From contig CAYSUW010000001.1 in assembly GCA_964434385.1 (NCBI GenBank), forward strand, positions 186,001 to 250,000: a DNA stretch of 64,000 nucleotides, read 5' to 3'. This DNA is from GCA-002700125 sp964434385. Lineage in GTDB: Bacteria > Chloroflexota > Dehalococcoidia > Lucifugimonadales > Lucifugimonadaceae. How positions within the stretch are numbered: the stretch's first letter is position 1; the number at the start of each line of letters is the position of its first letter. Below the pieces are notes generated by a model. It was not told the DNA's origin. It saw nothing but the letters and a program-made list of their open reading frames with translations, and searched no databases. Shown here one piece after another: positions 1 through 9,100 of the stretch. The translations under genes were made by a program, and so were the position numbers.

Positions 1-1223
1 TTATTGTAAAAAATGTTTGTTTTTTCTCTTGTAGAAAGTTTTGAAGAATGTATATTTTTAGTATGTTCACCTTTTAATTTATTTAGAAAAGCTGCAGTAA
101 GATTTCCATAGTCTTCTAACTCGTCTTCTAGTAGGAAAGCATCATGTCCTGCTTTACTAGGAATGTTAGTGTAACTGACAGTTTTCTCTGATGAGATTAA
201 GGCATCTACTAATTCTTTTGATTGTTCTGGAGGATATAACCAATCACTAGAAAAACTGATAAATAGCCATTCTGATTCAGTGGCTTTTAATGATTTTTCG
301 ATTTCTTTTTTATTTTCTCCTATAGAAAACAGATCCATTGCCGTCGTGAGAGTTAGATAACTATTGGCATCAAATCTCTCTACAAATTTACTACCTTGAT
401 AAGCTAAATAAGTTCCAACAGAAAATTTTTTTTCAAAGTCTGTTTTTATGTCTCTGGGCTTTAACTTATCTTTTCCGAATTTTTTATCCATAGATTCGTT
501 AGACAAATAAGTTATATGACCAAGCATTCTAGCTATTGCAAGACCATCTTCAGGTTTGGATTTTTGATCATAATATTGACCATCCTTATAATTTGGATCA
601 TGTGTAATTGCATTTCTTCCTACTACATCAAAAGCTAAAGCCTGTGGACTTAGCCTAGAACTAGTAGCTATTCCAATACATCCTTTGACCATTGAAGAAT
701 TTTGTTTTACCCATTCTAAAGCTTGAAACCCTCCTAGAGATCCGCCAATCACACAAAGGAGATTGTCTATTTTCAATTCATCATTTATAAGAAGTTTTTG
801 AACTTTTACCATGTCTCCAACTGTAATCATTGGAAATTTGTTACCAAAAGGTTTTCCGGTAACTTTATTGATAGAATTTGGTCCTGTTGATCCTCTGCAA
901 CTTCCTAGCACATTTGAGCAAATAACAAAATATTTATTTGTATCAATAGATTTACCTGGTCCTATGAAAATTTCCCACCAGCCTTCTATATCATCTTTTG
1001 AATGGCTAGCTACGTGAGAGTCACCACTCAATGCATGACAAATTAATACTGCGTTACTTTTGTCTTTATTTAAGGTTCCATAGGTTTCGTAAGCTATTTC
1101 TATATTATCTATTTTTCCTCCCAATTCTAAGTTGATACTGAAAGGAACTGACCATACCTTCATATAAGAAGATATTTCAGAATTAATAGCTTGATCTGAA
1201 CTGTGGAATTCTCCTGAAGTCAT
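1..1223 (-). CDS. metX: Homoserine O-acetyltransferase (3' end outside window)
   Basis: Acylates homoserine with acetyl-CoA, the first committed step of methionine synthesis by direct sulfhydrylation. I read 407 codons from the ATG at 1223 to the window edge with no stop, so the gene is cut at its 3' end. It is an alpha/beta hydrolase: the nucleophile elbow GGSLGG puts the catalytic Ser at residue 162, DWLYPP gives Asp327 and AGHDAF gives His360, the full triad. Early motifs CHALSGDSH and GSTGP match the MetX family. Family members usually end near residue 370, so this one has a tail of at least 35 residues of unknown content. It lies 53 bases downstream of metY on the same strand, so the two should share the upstream leader and make homocysteine from homoserine and sulfide. 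The acetyl rather than succinyl choice is by family resemblance. Confidence 0.93.
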   Translation of the reverse strand, partial: MTSGEFHSSDQAINSEISSYMKVWSVPFSINLELGGKIDNIEIAYETYGTLNKDKSNAVLICHALSGDSHVASHSKDDIEGWWEIFIGPGKSIDTNKYFVICSNVLGSCRGSTGPNSINKVTGKPFGNKFPMITVGDMVKVQKLLINDELKIDNLLCVIGGSLGGFQALEWVKQNSSMVKGCIGIATSSRLSPQALAFDVVGRNAITHDPNYKDGQYYDQKSKPEDGLAIARMLGHITYLSNESMDKKFGKDKLKPRDIKTDFEKKFSVGTYLAYQGSKFVERFDANSYLTLTTAMDLFSIGENKKEIEKSLKATESEWLFISFSSDWLYPPEQSKELVDALISSEKTVSYTNIPSKAGHDAFLLEDELEDYGNLTAAFLNKLKGEHTKNIHSSKLSTREKTNIFYN

Positions 1224-1233
1224 AAAACTATTC

Positions 1234-1266
1234 ACTCCCTTTGGGTATTTTACTCCCAAAGGGAGT
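1234..1266 (-). promoter_or_regulatory. Intergenic hairpin between metY and metX
   Basis: A 12-bp inverted repeat (1234-1245 with 1255-1266, arms CTCCCTTTGGG and CCCAAAGGGAG plus a closing A-T pair) encloses a 9-base loop. It lies between the metY stop and the metX start. Only four T residues follow on the minus strand, so it is a weak terminator at most. It may tune metX relative to metY or protect the metY message end. Confidence 0.55.
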
Positions 1267-1276
1267 TGTTATCTAT

Positions 1277-2599
1277 TTAACTTGCATTCAATGCTTGATC
1301 AATATCAGCAATGATATCTTGTGCATCTTCTATTCCTACAGAAATCCTTACGTATTCAGGAGTTACTCCTGTTTCTCTCTGTTCTTCTTCGCTTAACTGA
1401 GAGTGAGTTGTAGAAGCAGGGTGAATAACTAATGTTTTAGCATCACCAACATTAGCTAGATGACTTGCTAGCTTCACACTGTTTATAAACTTGATTGCTG
1501 AATCTTTGCCACCTTTGATTCCAAATCCTAAAATTGCACCTGCTCCATTAGGCAAGTATTTTTTAGCATTTTTGTAATGTGAGTGACTCTTAAGTCCTGG
1601 ATAATTTACCCATTCGACTTTTTTATGAGATTCAAGATATTTCGCTACTTTTAGTGTGTTTTCACAATGTCTAGGCATTCTTACATGCAGGGTTTCTAGC
1701 CCTAATAGTGTAGCCCAAGCAGCAAATGGACTCATGGTTCCACCTGTATCTCTAAGCCAATGTACTCTAATATGGAGATTATAAGCTATGTTACCTGCTG
1801 GTCTTAGAGCTTCTTCCAATACAGCACCATGATAAGATTCAGATGGTCCACAAAACTCAGGCCATTTATCTGGATTATCTGCCCATTTAAAGTTTCCACT
1901 ATCAACAATTGCACCGCCAATATGAACTCCATGACCTCCTAAAAATTTTGTTGTTGAGTGAACCACTATGTCAACTCCATGCTCTATAGGTCGTAATAGG
2001 TAAGGAGTCATAACTGTATTATCACATATAGTAGGAAGTCCTAATTCATGGCTAATATCAGTAATTTTTTTGAAATCAGGAACATCATTTTTAGGATTCC
2101 CAATACTTTCAAAATATACACAACGTGTGTTCTCATCTACTAATTCTTTAATTTTTTCAGGTTCATCAGGATCAAAAAATCTTACTTCTATTCCAAGTTT
2201 TTTGAATGTTTGTGTGAATAATGTCCATGTTCCACCATACAAACTTGTAGATGAAACAAAGTTTTGACCACTGTGGGTAATGGTTAATATAGCAGCATTA
2301 ATCGCAGCTTGACCTGACGAGAATGCTAGACCAGTGACTCCTCCATCCAATGCCGCAATTCTTTGTTCAAGAACATCAGTTGTAGGGTTTTGCAATCTAG
2401 TATAAATGTTCCCAAATTCACCTAATGCAAAGAGATTTGCTGCATGATCAGTATCATTAAATACATACGATGTTGTCGCATGTATTGCTACAGCTCTAGA
2501 GTTAGTTGACGGGTCAGGTTCCTGTCCCGCATGTAGTGCAAGAGTTCCAAGCCCTTGTTTTTCTGGCTGATTAACTATGCCATTTATACTACTAGCCAT
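1277..2599 (-). CDS. metY: O-acetylhomoserine sulfhydrylase
   Basis: PLP enzyme that makes homocysteine from O-acetylhomoserine and sulfide in the cytoplasm. The 440-residue length is normal for the family. The PLP lysine is K218 in VVHSTTKFLGGHG, preceded by the cofactor-binding ICDNT near residue 191. SSGQAAINA near residue 94 and the C-terminal VIHPASTTHSQL are typical of the MetY branch of the Cys/Met metabolism PLP family. A very strong ribosome site (AAGGAGGTC, 2605-2613) supports the ATG at 2599. It is the first gene after a promoter and a riboswitch-like leader with its own terminator, and metX follows. A cystathionine gamma-synthase role is less likely given length and neighbour. Confidence 0.95.
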   Translation of the reverse strand: MASSINGIVNQPEKQGLGTLALHAGQEPDPSTNSRAVAIHATTSYVFNDTDHAANLFALGEFGNIYTRLQNPTTDVLEQRIAALDGGVTGLAFSSGQAAINAAILTITHSGQNFVSSTSLYGGTWTLFTQTFKKLGIEVRFFDPDEPEKIKELVDENTRCVYFESIGNPKNDVPDFKKITDISHELGLPTICDNTVMTPYLLRPIEHGVDIVVHSTTKFLGGHGVHIGGAIVDSGNFKWADNPDKWPEFCGPSESYHGAVLEEALRPAGNIAYNLHIRVHWLRDTGGTMSPFAAWATLLGLETLHVRMPRHCENTLKVAKYLESHKKVEWVNYPGLKSHSHYKNAKKYLPNGAGAILGFGIKGGKDSAIKFINSVKLASHLANVGDAKTLVIHPASTTHSQLSEEEQRETGVTPEYVRISVGIEDAQDIIADIDQALNAS

Positions 2600-2636
2600 T
2601 TTTTGACCTCCTTATTTTTTAATTTAATAAAGTGTC

Positions 2637-2670
2637 AAATAAAAATCCGCATATCTTTATGATATACGGA
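2637..2670 (-). terminator. Intrinsic terminator in the metY leader
   Basis: On the minus strand TCCGTATATC, loop ATAAA, then GATATGCGGA form a 10-bp stem with one wobble, followed directly by TTTTTATTT. It lies between the putative SAM aptamer and the metY ribosome site, the expected place for the off-switch of a transcription-controlling riboswitch. Its first arm overlaps a segment that can pair with the aptamer instead (see riboswitch). Confidence 0.85.
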
Positions 2671-2738
2671 CACGTAGTAAATTTGCCTCTTTAGCAGAAT
2701 TTTAAGTGCCCGCAAGCTGACTTTCAAATCAACACTTC
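2667..2738 (-). promoter_or_regulatory. Putative SAM riboswitch (SAM-II/SAM-V-like) with antiterminator
   Basis: The RNA predicted to begin near 2738 can form P1 (GAAGUG side, 2733-2737, with CACUU, 2704-2708). The P1 loop contains GAUUU, and GCUAAAGAGG follows P1; both resemble the conserved core of the SAM-II/SAM-V pseudoknot class as I remember it. The segment CGGGCAC (2706-2712), which includes the 3' strand of P1, can also pair over 7 bp with GUGUCCG (2667-2673). That second segment includes the start of the terminator stem. The two folds exclude each other: with ligand the terminator forms, without it metY is transcribed. The downstream genes metY-metX fit SAM as ligand. Class assignment is by motif resemblance, not by covariance search. 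Confidence 0.66.
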
Positions 2739-2744
2739 GGAGAG

Positions 2745-2773
2745 ATAATAACAACATTAGAAATAATTTTCAA
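2745..2773 (-). promoter_or_regulatory. Promoter of the metY-metX leader
   Basis: TTGAAA (2768-2773) and TATTAT (2745-2750) are separated by exactly 17 bases on the minus strand. The predicted start near 2738 coincides with the first base pair of the aptamer P1 stem, which supports both calls. Confidence 0.7.
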
Positions 2774-2797
2774 CTTTTTAGGTTTTAAATAGAAATT

Positions 2798-3148
2798 TCA
2801 CCGGTTTCTCTCTATCTTTATTGATACATTTGAAGCATTTTTTAAAGCTTTAGGCTTGTGAACTTCTATCTTAACTTTTTTCACTAGTCTATATTTTAAG
2901 CAAATTATTGAAATTTCTTCAGCTAACGTTTCAATTAGATAATGCTTTGAACTATTTACATAATTCACCACTTCATTTGATACTGTTGAGTAATTAAGAG
3001 TTTGTTCAATTGAGTCTTCCATATTTTTATTTTTGAAATTTCCAAATAATTCGATGTCAACAAATATTTTCTGTTTCTGTAATCGCTCTTTTTCGTTTAC
3101 TCCAATAATGCAGTAGGATTTTAATTTGTTTATAGAAATTATATCCAT
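2798..3148 (-). CDS. folB: Dihydroneopterin aldolase
   Basis: Cleaves dihydroneopterin to 6-hydroxymethyl-dihydropterin and glycolaldehyde in folate synthesis. The 116-residue protein has the normal FolB length. Its start matches the family pattern of a short strand followed by IIGVNEKERLQKQKIFVDIEL, where E-RLQ-KQ is the usual signature around the active-site Glu. The later segment HYLIETLAEEIS matches the second FolB motif (E near residue 74), and KVKIEVHKPKAL is the C-terminal strand. It sits 9 bases after folE, the enzyme that opens the same pathway, so the two are almost certainly co-transcribed. No folP or folK is in view. Confidence 0.9.
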   Translation of the reverse strand: MDIISINKLKSYCIIGVNEKERLQKQKIFVDIELFGNFKNKNMEDSIEQTLNYSTVSNEVVNYVNSSKHYLIETLAEEISIICLKYRLVKKVKIEVHKPKALKNASNVSIKIERNR

Positions 3149-3157
3149 AATCAGAAC

Positions 3158-3727
3158 CTATTTTTCTATAAGATTTAAGAATTCTTGTCTAGTATTCATG
3201 TTTTTTCTAAATGATCCCAACATTGAGCTTGTTATAAGAGAAGATTTAAGTGATTTGACTCCTCTCATCATCGTACATAAGTGAGTTCCTTTTAATACCA
3301 CACCTACACCTTGAGGGAGTAGGATATTATCTAACGTTTTACTTATTTCTGAAGTTAAATTTTCTTGAACTTGCAATTTTTTTGAAAGAGATTGAACTAA
3401 TTTAGGGATTTTTGAAAGACCAATTATTTTACCTTTAGGAATGTAAGCTACATGTGCAGTGCCAAAAAATGGAATTATATGATGTTCGCAAAGACTAAAG
3501 AATTCTATGTCTGTAACTACAATCATATCTTCATTTTCACTGGTGAATATGGCATTATTAAGAAGTTTTTCTATATCTAGCTTATAACCAGACAATAGCT
3601 CTATGTACATTTGAGATACTCTCTTAGGAGTATCAATTAATCCTTCTCTATTAGAATCTTCAAATTCTGAGATAAATTTTTTGAAAATTTCTGATAGTAG
3701 CTTTAATTTTTCTGGTTTAGAATCCAT
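3158..3727 (-). CDS. folE: GTP cyclohydrolase I
   Basis: Converts GTP to dihydroneopterin triphosphate, the entry step of folate (or other pterin) synthesis. The 189-residue length is typical. The zinc ligands are C80 and H83 in FFSLCEHHIIPFFG and C151 in GTHLCTMMRG, with the same 71-residue spacing between the two cysteines as in the E. coli enzyme. IPKGKIIGLSKIPKLV and the C-terminal MRGV region are also family hallmarks. It is followed at 9 bases by folB and preceded at 18 bases by the thioredoxin-like gene, so it belongs to the minus-strand run that begins at 6068. Confidence 0.96.
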   Translation of the reverse strand: MDSKPEKLKLLSEIFKKFISEFEDSNREGLIDTPKRVSQMYIELLSGYKLDIEKLLNNAIFTSENEDMIVVTDIEFFSLCEHHIIPFFGTAHVAYIPKGKIIGLSKIPKLVQSLSKKLQVQENLTSEISKTLDNILLPQGVGVVLKGTHLCTMMRGVKSLKSSLITSSMLGSFRKNMNTRQEFLNLIEK

Positions 3728-3745
3728 TTGAGTGACTTGGAAGAT

Positions 3746-4423
3746 TTATTGTGATTCCAGCATTTTGCTGACTATTACGTCAATATCTTCTTCTTTAAAA
3801 GTTCCTGTAAGCCTAGTAAGAATTTTGTTTTCTGAATCAACTAGTACCCAATAAGGAAAGCTTGTAACTCCAAAGATTTTAGCAATATTGTCCGAATCGG
3901 TGTCTATAATTGTTGGAAATTCCCAATTTCCTTCTTTTAACCAAGTTTCAGGCGGATATTTTTCTTGAGAAGGATTGTTTGCTGTTGCTATACTGTAAAT
4001 ATCAAAATCCTCAGGGACTCCACGTGTTTTTATCCATGATTCAAAGACTTCAACTTCAACCTGACAATGTGGACACCAATGTGCTAAGAAAAGAATTATC
4101 TTTTTTCTTCCATCATTTTGAATTTTAAATGGTTCACCTGATATTGATATTCCTTCAATATCAGGAATAATAATATTTGCTGCAGATTCAAAGCTTTTAC
4201 AGAGTGCTACGCTATGAAAAATACAATCCCTATCAAAATGTTGTGGTAATTGTGCAACCGTCTCGCCCTGAATATTTATGTTTCCTTTGAAGGACCCTGT
4301 TACTTGATTAGATGAATTTCCAGAAAATATTAATACTATTATCAGTACAAGTATTAAAGATACCACTCCAATAGTTGCGAAGAGTACAAATTTATTTCTA
4401 TTTTTTATATTTTGTTTTGCCAT
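3746..4423 (-). CDS. Membrane-anchored thioredoxin-fold thiol oxidoreductase (DsbA/TlpA type)
   Basis: A 225-residue protein with one N-terminal membrane segment (about residues 12-34) and an extracytoplasmic thioredoxin domain. The redox motif is WCPHC with C117 and C120; CPHC is the form typical of disulfide-forming DsbA-like enzymes. The cis-proline loop is TSFPYWVLVD near residue 188. Two further cysteines (C67, C75) lie before the domain and could form a structural disulfide. The DsbB-like gene ends 7 bases upstream, so the pair probably forms an electron-relay for making disulfides in secreted proteins. A TlpA-like reductant role cannot be excluded from sequence alone. Confidence 0.85.
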   Translation of the reverse strand: MAKQNIKNRNKFVLFATIGVVSLILVLIIVLIFSGNSSNQVTGSFKGNINIQGETVAQLPQHFDRDCIFHSVALCKSFESAANIIIPDIEGISISGEPFKIQNDGRKKIILFLAHWCPHCQVEVEVFESWIKTRGVPEDFDIYSIATANNPSQEKYPPETWLKEGNWEFPTIIDTDSDNIAKIFGVTSFPYWVLVDSENKILTRLTGTFKEEDIDVIVSKMLESQ

Positions 4424-4430
4424 ATATCCA

Positions 4431-5003
4431 CTATTCTTTATTAATTCTATCAGTTAATAATAGTAAAGATATTATCAATAAAAATCCCGTAAAAGCCATA
4501 AAAGGAATTGAAATAAAACCGAATTCTAGCAACCAGGAGCCTGTACAGGGCACTGAATTTCCAGACGGAGATGTTCCACAACTAATGGCTGGCTGGCTCG
4601 GGAATAATTGAAGTTGATAATGATAAATAGATATCAACATGCCTATTATAGAAACAGGTAAAGCATATATTTTGATTTTGAAATCATCTCTCCATGATGC
4701 AATTCCTAGAATAATTACTAGAGGATACATAGCTATACGTTCGTACCAACAGAAAGTGCACGCTTCAAACCCAGCAACTTCAGAATAATAAAGACTTGTT
4801 ACCATAGAAATTGTAGCCACAATCCATGCGCAAGGAAGACTTATTTTAGTTATATTTTTGTAGAATGATTTTTCTAGTATAGGAGTAGATTTTTGGGTTG
4901 TTTTTAAAAAGAATAGGATCAAAAGAAATACAGAAACTATCAATCCAATTAATGTTGATATAGCAAGAACGTCAGTAAGAATATTTGTTAGATTGTCAAT
5001 CAT
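4431..5003 (-). CDS. DsbB-like disulfide bond formation protein
   Basis: A 190-residue multi-pass membrane protein with about five hydrophobic segments. It shows two cysteine pairs on extracytoplasmic loops. ACTFCWYERIAMYP (C82, C85) is the signature of DsbB/BdbC proteins, with the Arg next to the quinone site. The second pair is C142 and C153 in a polar loop. The family oxidises DsbA-like partners and passes electrons to quinone. Its partner candidate is the CPHC protein encoded 7 bases downstream. Its start codon directly follows the stop of the preceding mannonate dehydratase-like gene with no gap. A stretch of about 45 residues with one hydrophobic helix precedes the core compared with short BdbC proteins. 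Confidence 0.86.
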   Translation of the reverse strand: MIDNLTNILTDVLAISTLIGLIVSVFLLILFFLKTTQKSTPILEKSFYKNITKISLPCAWIVATISMVTSLYYSEVAGFEACTFCWYERIAMYPLVIILGIASWRDDFKIKIYALPVSIIGMLISIYHYQLQLFPSQPAISCGTSPSGNSVPCTGSWLLEFGFISIPFMAFTGFLLIISLLLLTDRINKE

Positions 5004-6068
5004 TTACTCTTCTTCCACCCTTTCAATTAGGGCTTTCATGTACCCTATTGCAAATGCAGTAGGAATTCTATTTGCCACACCATATCTTTCTTCCTTGTGA
5101 TGCCAATGAGGATCTGTTGAGTTTCGGTCTGCGAGTGATCCCATTGTTGGATTATGATCAGGTATGATTATTCCATCAAAATCAACTTCTTTTAGTACTT
5201 TTATAATCTTATACATATCCATATAGCCATCGTCTAAAAAGGTTTCTTTAAAATGAGGAAGCGGTTTATCAACATTCCTAAAATGAATCTTGAATAATTT
5301 ATTTTGATCTCCAAAATATTTTGCCATTTCAGTTACATTTTTTTCTGTGGAATTTCCTCCTTCTAGCCATGTGCCAGCACACAAACATATTCCAATATTA
5401 GGACTATCTGCAATTTCTAAAGCTCTTTGATATCCACTAAATGTGCTAAATATGCAACGAGGAACTCCGCCTAGTTTTAACCCAGGAGGGTCATCTGGAT
5501 GAATCCCTATTTTTACTCCTGACTCTTCAATAGTTGGTTTTACCGCTTTAATATAATATTCAAAATTTCCCCATAATTCTTCTTCAGAATATTCTCTTGA
5601 ATGAGTTAATTCTCCTTTTGAAATAGTTCTTGGTCCTTTTCGGTCGTTAAGATAAAAAGTTTCAGCATTCACATTAAATGATCTTCCAAGGGCTCCTCCT
5701 CTTGTTGGCTCTTTTGCTGTACTCCAAACTCCACTGGCCATGTGTGCGTAAGTAGAATAAAAAATTCCTGCTTTACTTAAATCTCTAATATATTTTTTAT
5801 AATCTTCTATAACCTGATCCCTATCATTTAAATTTAAAACTAAAGAATCATGATTATGTATACTTGAATTCCCAAATCCATATATTTTTAAGTCATGAGT
5901 TTCAAATATTTCTCTTTGCTTCATAAAAAAGTCGTAACTTGTTTCTCCCCTTCCTGCAAAAAGGGTCACATAATCAAGTCCTAATTCTTTTATAAAGGCC
6001 AAATCTTCTTTTGAGGGATTTGGTGTTACTTGAGCTGCTATTTTTATTCCTGATTCAACTTCTATCAT
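5004..6068 (-). CDS. Mannonate dehydratase-like TIM-barrel protein
   Basis: A 354-residue protein of the mannonate dehydratase (UxuA) group in the xylose-isomerase-like TIM-barrel superfamily. The metal-site motif GIHPDDPPG near residue 192, the ICLCAGTW strand near 228, FKIHFRNV near 258 and IIPDHNPT near 300 match UxuA in order. UxuA dehydrates D-mannonate to 2-keto-3-deoxygluconate in hexuronate breakdown. No uxaC, uxaB or kdgK is nearby, so the true substrate may be another sugar acid, as in the many divergent paralogues of this family. It heads a minus-strand run leading into dsbB, so their co-transcription is likely but functionally unexplained. Confidence 0.8.
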   Translation of the reverse strand: MIEVESGIKIAAQVTPNPSKEDLAFIKELGLDYVTLFAGRGETSYDFFMKQREIFETHDLKIYGFGNSSIHNHDSLVLNLNDRDQVIEDYKKYIRDLSKAGIFYSTYAHMASGVWSTAKEPTRGGALGRSFNVNAETFYLNDRKGPRTISKGELTHSREYSEEELWGNFEYYIKAVKPTIEESGVKIGIHPDDPPGLKLGGVPRCIFSTFSGYQRALEIADSPNIGICLCAGTWLEGGNSTEKNVTEMAKYFGDQNKLFKIHFRNVDKPLPHFKETFLDDGYMDMYKIIKVLKEVDFDGIIIPDHNPTMGSLADRNSTDPHWHHKEERYGVANRIPTAFAIGYMKALIERVEEE

Positions 6069-6166
6069 GATTTTTTTTTATGTAGTGTTAAATTGATAAA
6101 TTAGTTTTATTATAATTGTAAACTATTCGATAAGATTTTTTCCTTTTTTGAGATATTGTAAAAAGT

Positions 6167-9100
6167 ATGAACTTGAATATAAAAACATTTAGATATTTAA
6201 TTCTAATTATTTGTACTTTCATTTTCTTTTTGGGATTTGAAAAAGATTTTATTTATGCTGATGATCCAGGTGGAAGAATAGCTTATGTTTCAAATTATTC
6301 TAATGCTAGTGGTGGTTTAGACGGAATTGATGGATTTAATATATCCAATGTCGAGAAAACTAGTTATGACATATGGGTTATGGATCTAGGAGCATTTGAT
6401 CTGGGAGGAAAAAGTTCTCAATCTAAATTTTACAAGGTGGTTTTTCCAGGATCAGATAAGTCAGATGAAATTCACCCTGCTTTAAGCCCCAAAGGTGATT
6501 GGTTAGCTTTTTCTTCTAATATGGAAGGCGATTGGAATATCTATGTGTTTCATTTAGAAACCGAAGAACTTTATCAAATTACTTTTTGTTGTGAAGATGA
6601 ACATGAACCAACCTGGTTGTTTAATGAAAGTTTGGCTTATGTTTCTATAAATCAAGCTATCTCTTTAGGGAATGATCTTATTGCAGGAATGGGAGAGATA
6701 AATTTAAGAAATATATGGGAAGTAATTGATGGAGTTGAAGATGTGGGTGAAAAAAATATAGCTTCAGGGTTTAATTTTTCTCCGAGATTTAGCAAATCTG
6801 ATTCTAGGTTAATTTATCTTGGCGAAACTATAGGTCCTGGTTCACCTTCCAGTTACTCAGATTTATTTATGTTTCATGACATAAATGATGATGAAGGAGG
6901 AGAACTTGATTATATCTCTAGTGGATATGGAGAAATGAGTATAATGAATCCAACTTGGTTTCATTATGGACGAGATTCTGATTATAATGAGTTATTCACT
7001 AATAATTTGTGTCTCAGAGAAACAGAAAACACTCTTAATTCTGATGTTATATTTTTCAATAAATTAAGGACTGCTTCTGTATCGGAATTCATGTTACGTA
7101 CTGTTCAGTCTGATTTGAATATTTCATGGAGATGTGAAGATCCCAGGAATATTAATGGTGAGCTCCCATACTCAGAAAATATGATGGTTAATGATGTTTC
7201 CCCTGATGGAGATTGGTTATTAGTTACATTTGTTGGTGAACCTTCTCCTGGTATCAAAGGTAATGTTGGAGATATGGCATTTTATTCTTTGAGAGAATTT
7301 AGTGATGAAGGCAAACCTAAAGTCATATGTTGTGTTTCCGAAAATTATGATCTAAGGAAAGCATCTTGGTCCTTTTCATCTGGAAATTTACCGTTTAAAG
7401 ATTTTGAAAAAGACATTGAAATAAAACTTTTTGGTAATGAATTAGGTGTGGAATTAGAGTTAGACACAAAAAGCTTTTTTGGTGGTGGAGTTTTAGATAA
7501 AGAATATGAAAGGATCGACAGAGAACTTGCTCTTGAGATTGAGAGGATTGAGAGTGAAATGTCATTTTTGGAATTTAATATTTTGGATGAAAAAGAAAGA
7601 ATTAATCGTGAAAGACAAGATTATTTTGTTCAGATTGAAATGGAAGAAAAAAATCGTGAAATAAATAATCAAAGACAAATTTCTGATTTTGATAGACAGA
7701 TAGAAGATCAAGAGAGAGAAAAGAATAATGAAATTATGAGACTTGAACAAGATCATAATAATGTCTTGCAGGAAATTTATAGTTTTATTAATAGAAGAAA
7801 ACAAGAGTTGTCTTTTGAGAAAGAAGATTTAATTAAGCAGGAGGAAAATGATTTTGCTTATCAGAAGAGATATTGGAATGAACAAAAAGTTTTCCTGAAT
7901 GAAGATATAGATTTTAGATTGTCTGAATTGGAAAGAGAAAAGAGTGAATATGTTAAATATCTAAATGATTATTATGATTCTGAAATTTCTAATTTAAATG
8001 CTGAGTATCTTCCTAGAATAGAAAATGCAGAGTGTGCGAATCCAATAAATGGATGTTCAGGATCTTTTGTTACTCCAGATCAAAGATCTACTATGAAACA
8101 ATTTTCTATTCAAGATGGTACTACTGTGAAACCAGATACTAGTGCTTGGAGAGGAACACACGATGTAATGACAGTAGGAGAATCGGATGGGTTTGATATT
8201 GGAAGCGGACAATTATACTGGTCTGTAGCTGGAGGACAGGAAGGTTATTTTTATGCTGGTGACTATACAAACCCTAAAGTGGAAATAGCTAATGTGCTGG
8301 GATATAGAAAAAATGAATGTCGAGGACTATTTGATTTTGGTTTTCGATATGAAGGATATGAAGGATTATATGATGTTAGAGATTTAACAAATGCTGCTGC
8401 TCTTTCTTATTCAATTCCTAAAGAAACTGTAAGATTTGGAACCAAAGAATCAGATTGTAATATGGGTCTAATTGTATTCAGGCAAGGTGAAGAATATGGA
8501 GTAATAGATTTCAAAAGAATTAATAATAATTATGAACTAGAAATTGAGTATTGGCTTGGAGATCCAAATGTAACTGATTTTTCAGATGTTGGTCAAGGTT
8601 TAGGAAGGCAAGAAGCTGTAATTTCTGTACCTAACATAGTAACTAAAACTCAATTTAGTAATAATTACCTTGGGTATGAGTTTAGTTTCCCTTCAGAATG
8701 GTATCTCGATGAATGGGTTGATCAAAACTTGAATACTTATTATTCGGGTAATATATCTACAAATTTTGGAAGTTCTATGAATATTAGTATCAAAGCTATT
8801 CCTAGAGATGGATATAGCCTCGATCAGCATATCAAAGATGAATTATCAGGAGATCGAGATGATTTTATTGAAAACTCAAGAAAACCTCTTAATTCTATAG
8901 AAGGTGTATTGCTTTCAGGTATTTCTCCTCAGTGGAGCATTCCTCATATGAGAGAAAAAATAGTCTTTGTAACTGACAACTACAGAGTTGTGATTATGTT
9001 TATGGCGGATAAGGGAATATTTACTAATGATTCGGCGGATGAAACTGATTGGCAAGATTTTGTAAATTCAGTTACGAGAATTTCTTCTACAACAGATATA

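Noticed and set aside
2667..2738. SAM-I riboswitch for the metY leader
   Set aside because: The SAM-I kink-turn and four-way junction sequences are absent and the aptamer is too short; the core motifs fit the SAM-II/SAM-V type better.
4375..4611. 78-codon plus-strand frame over the dsb pair
   Set aside because: It overlaps two well-supported minus-strand genes and has no recognisable content.
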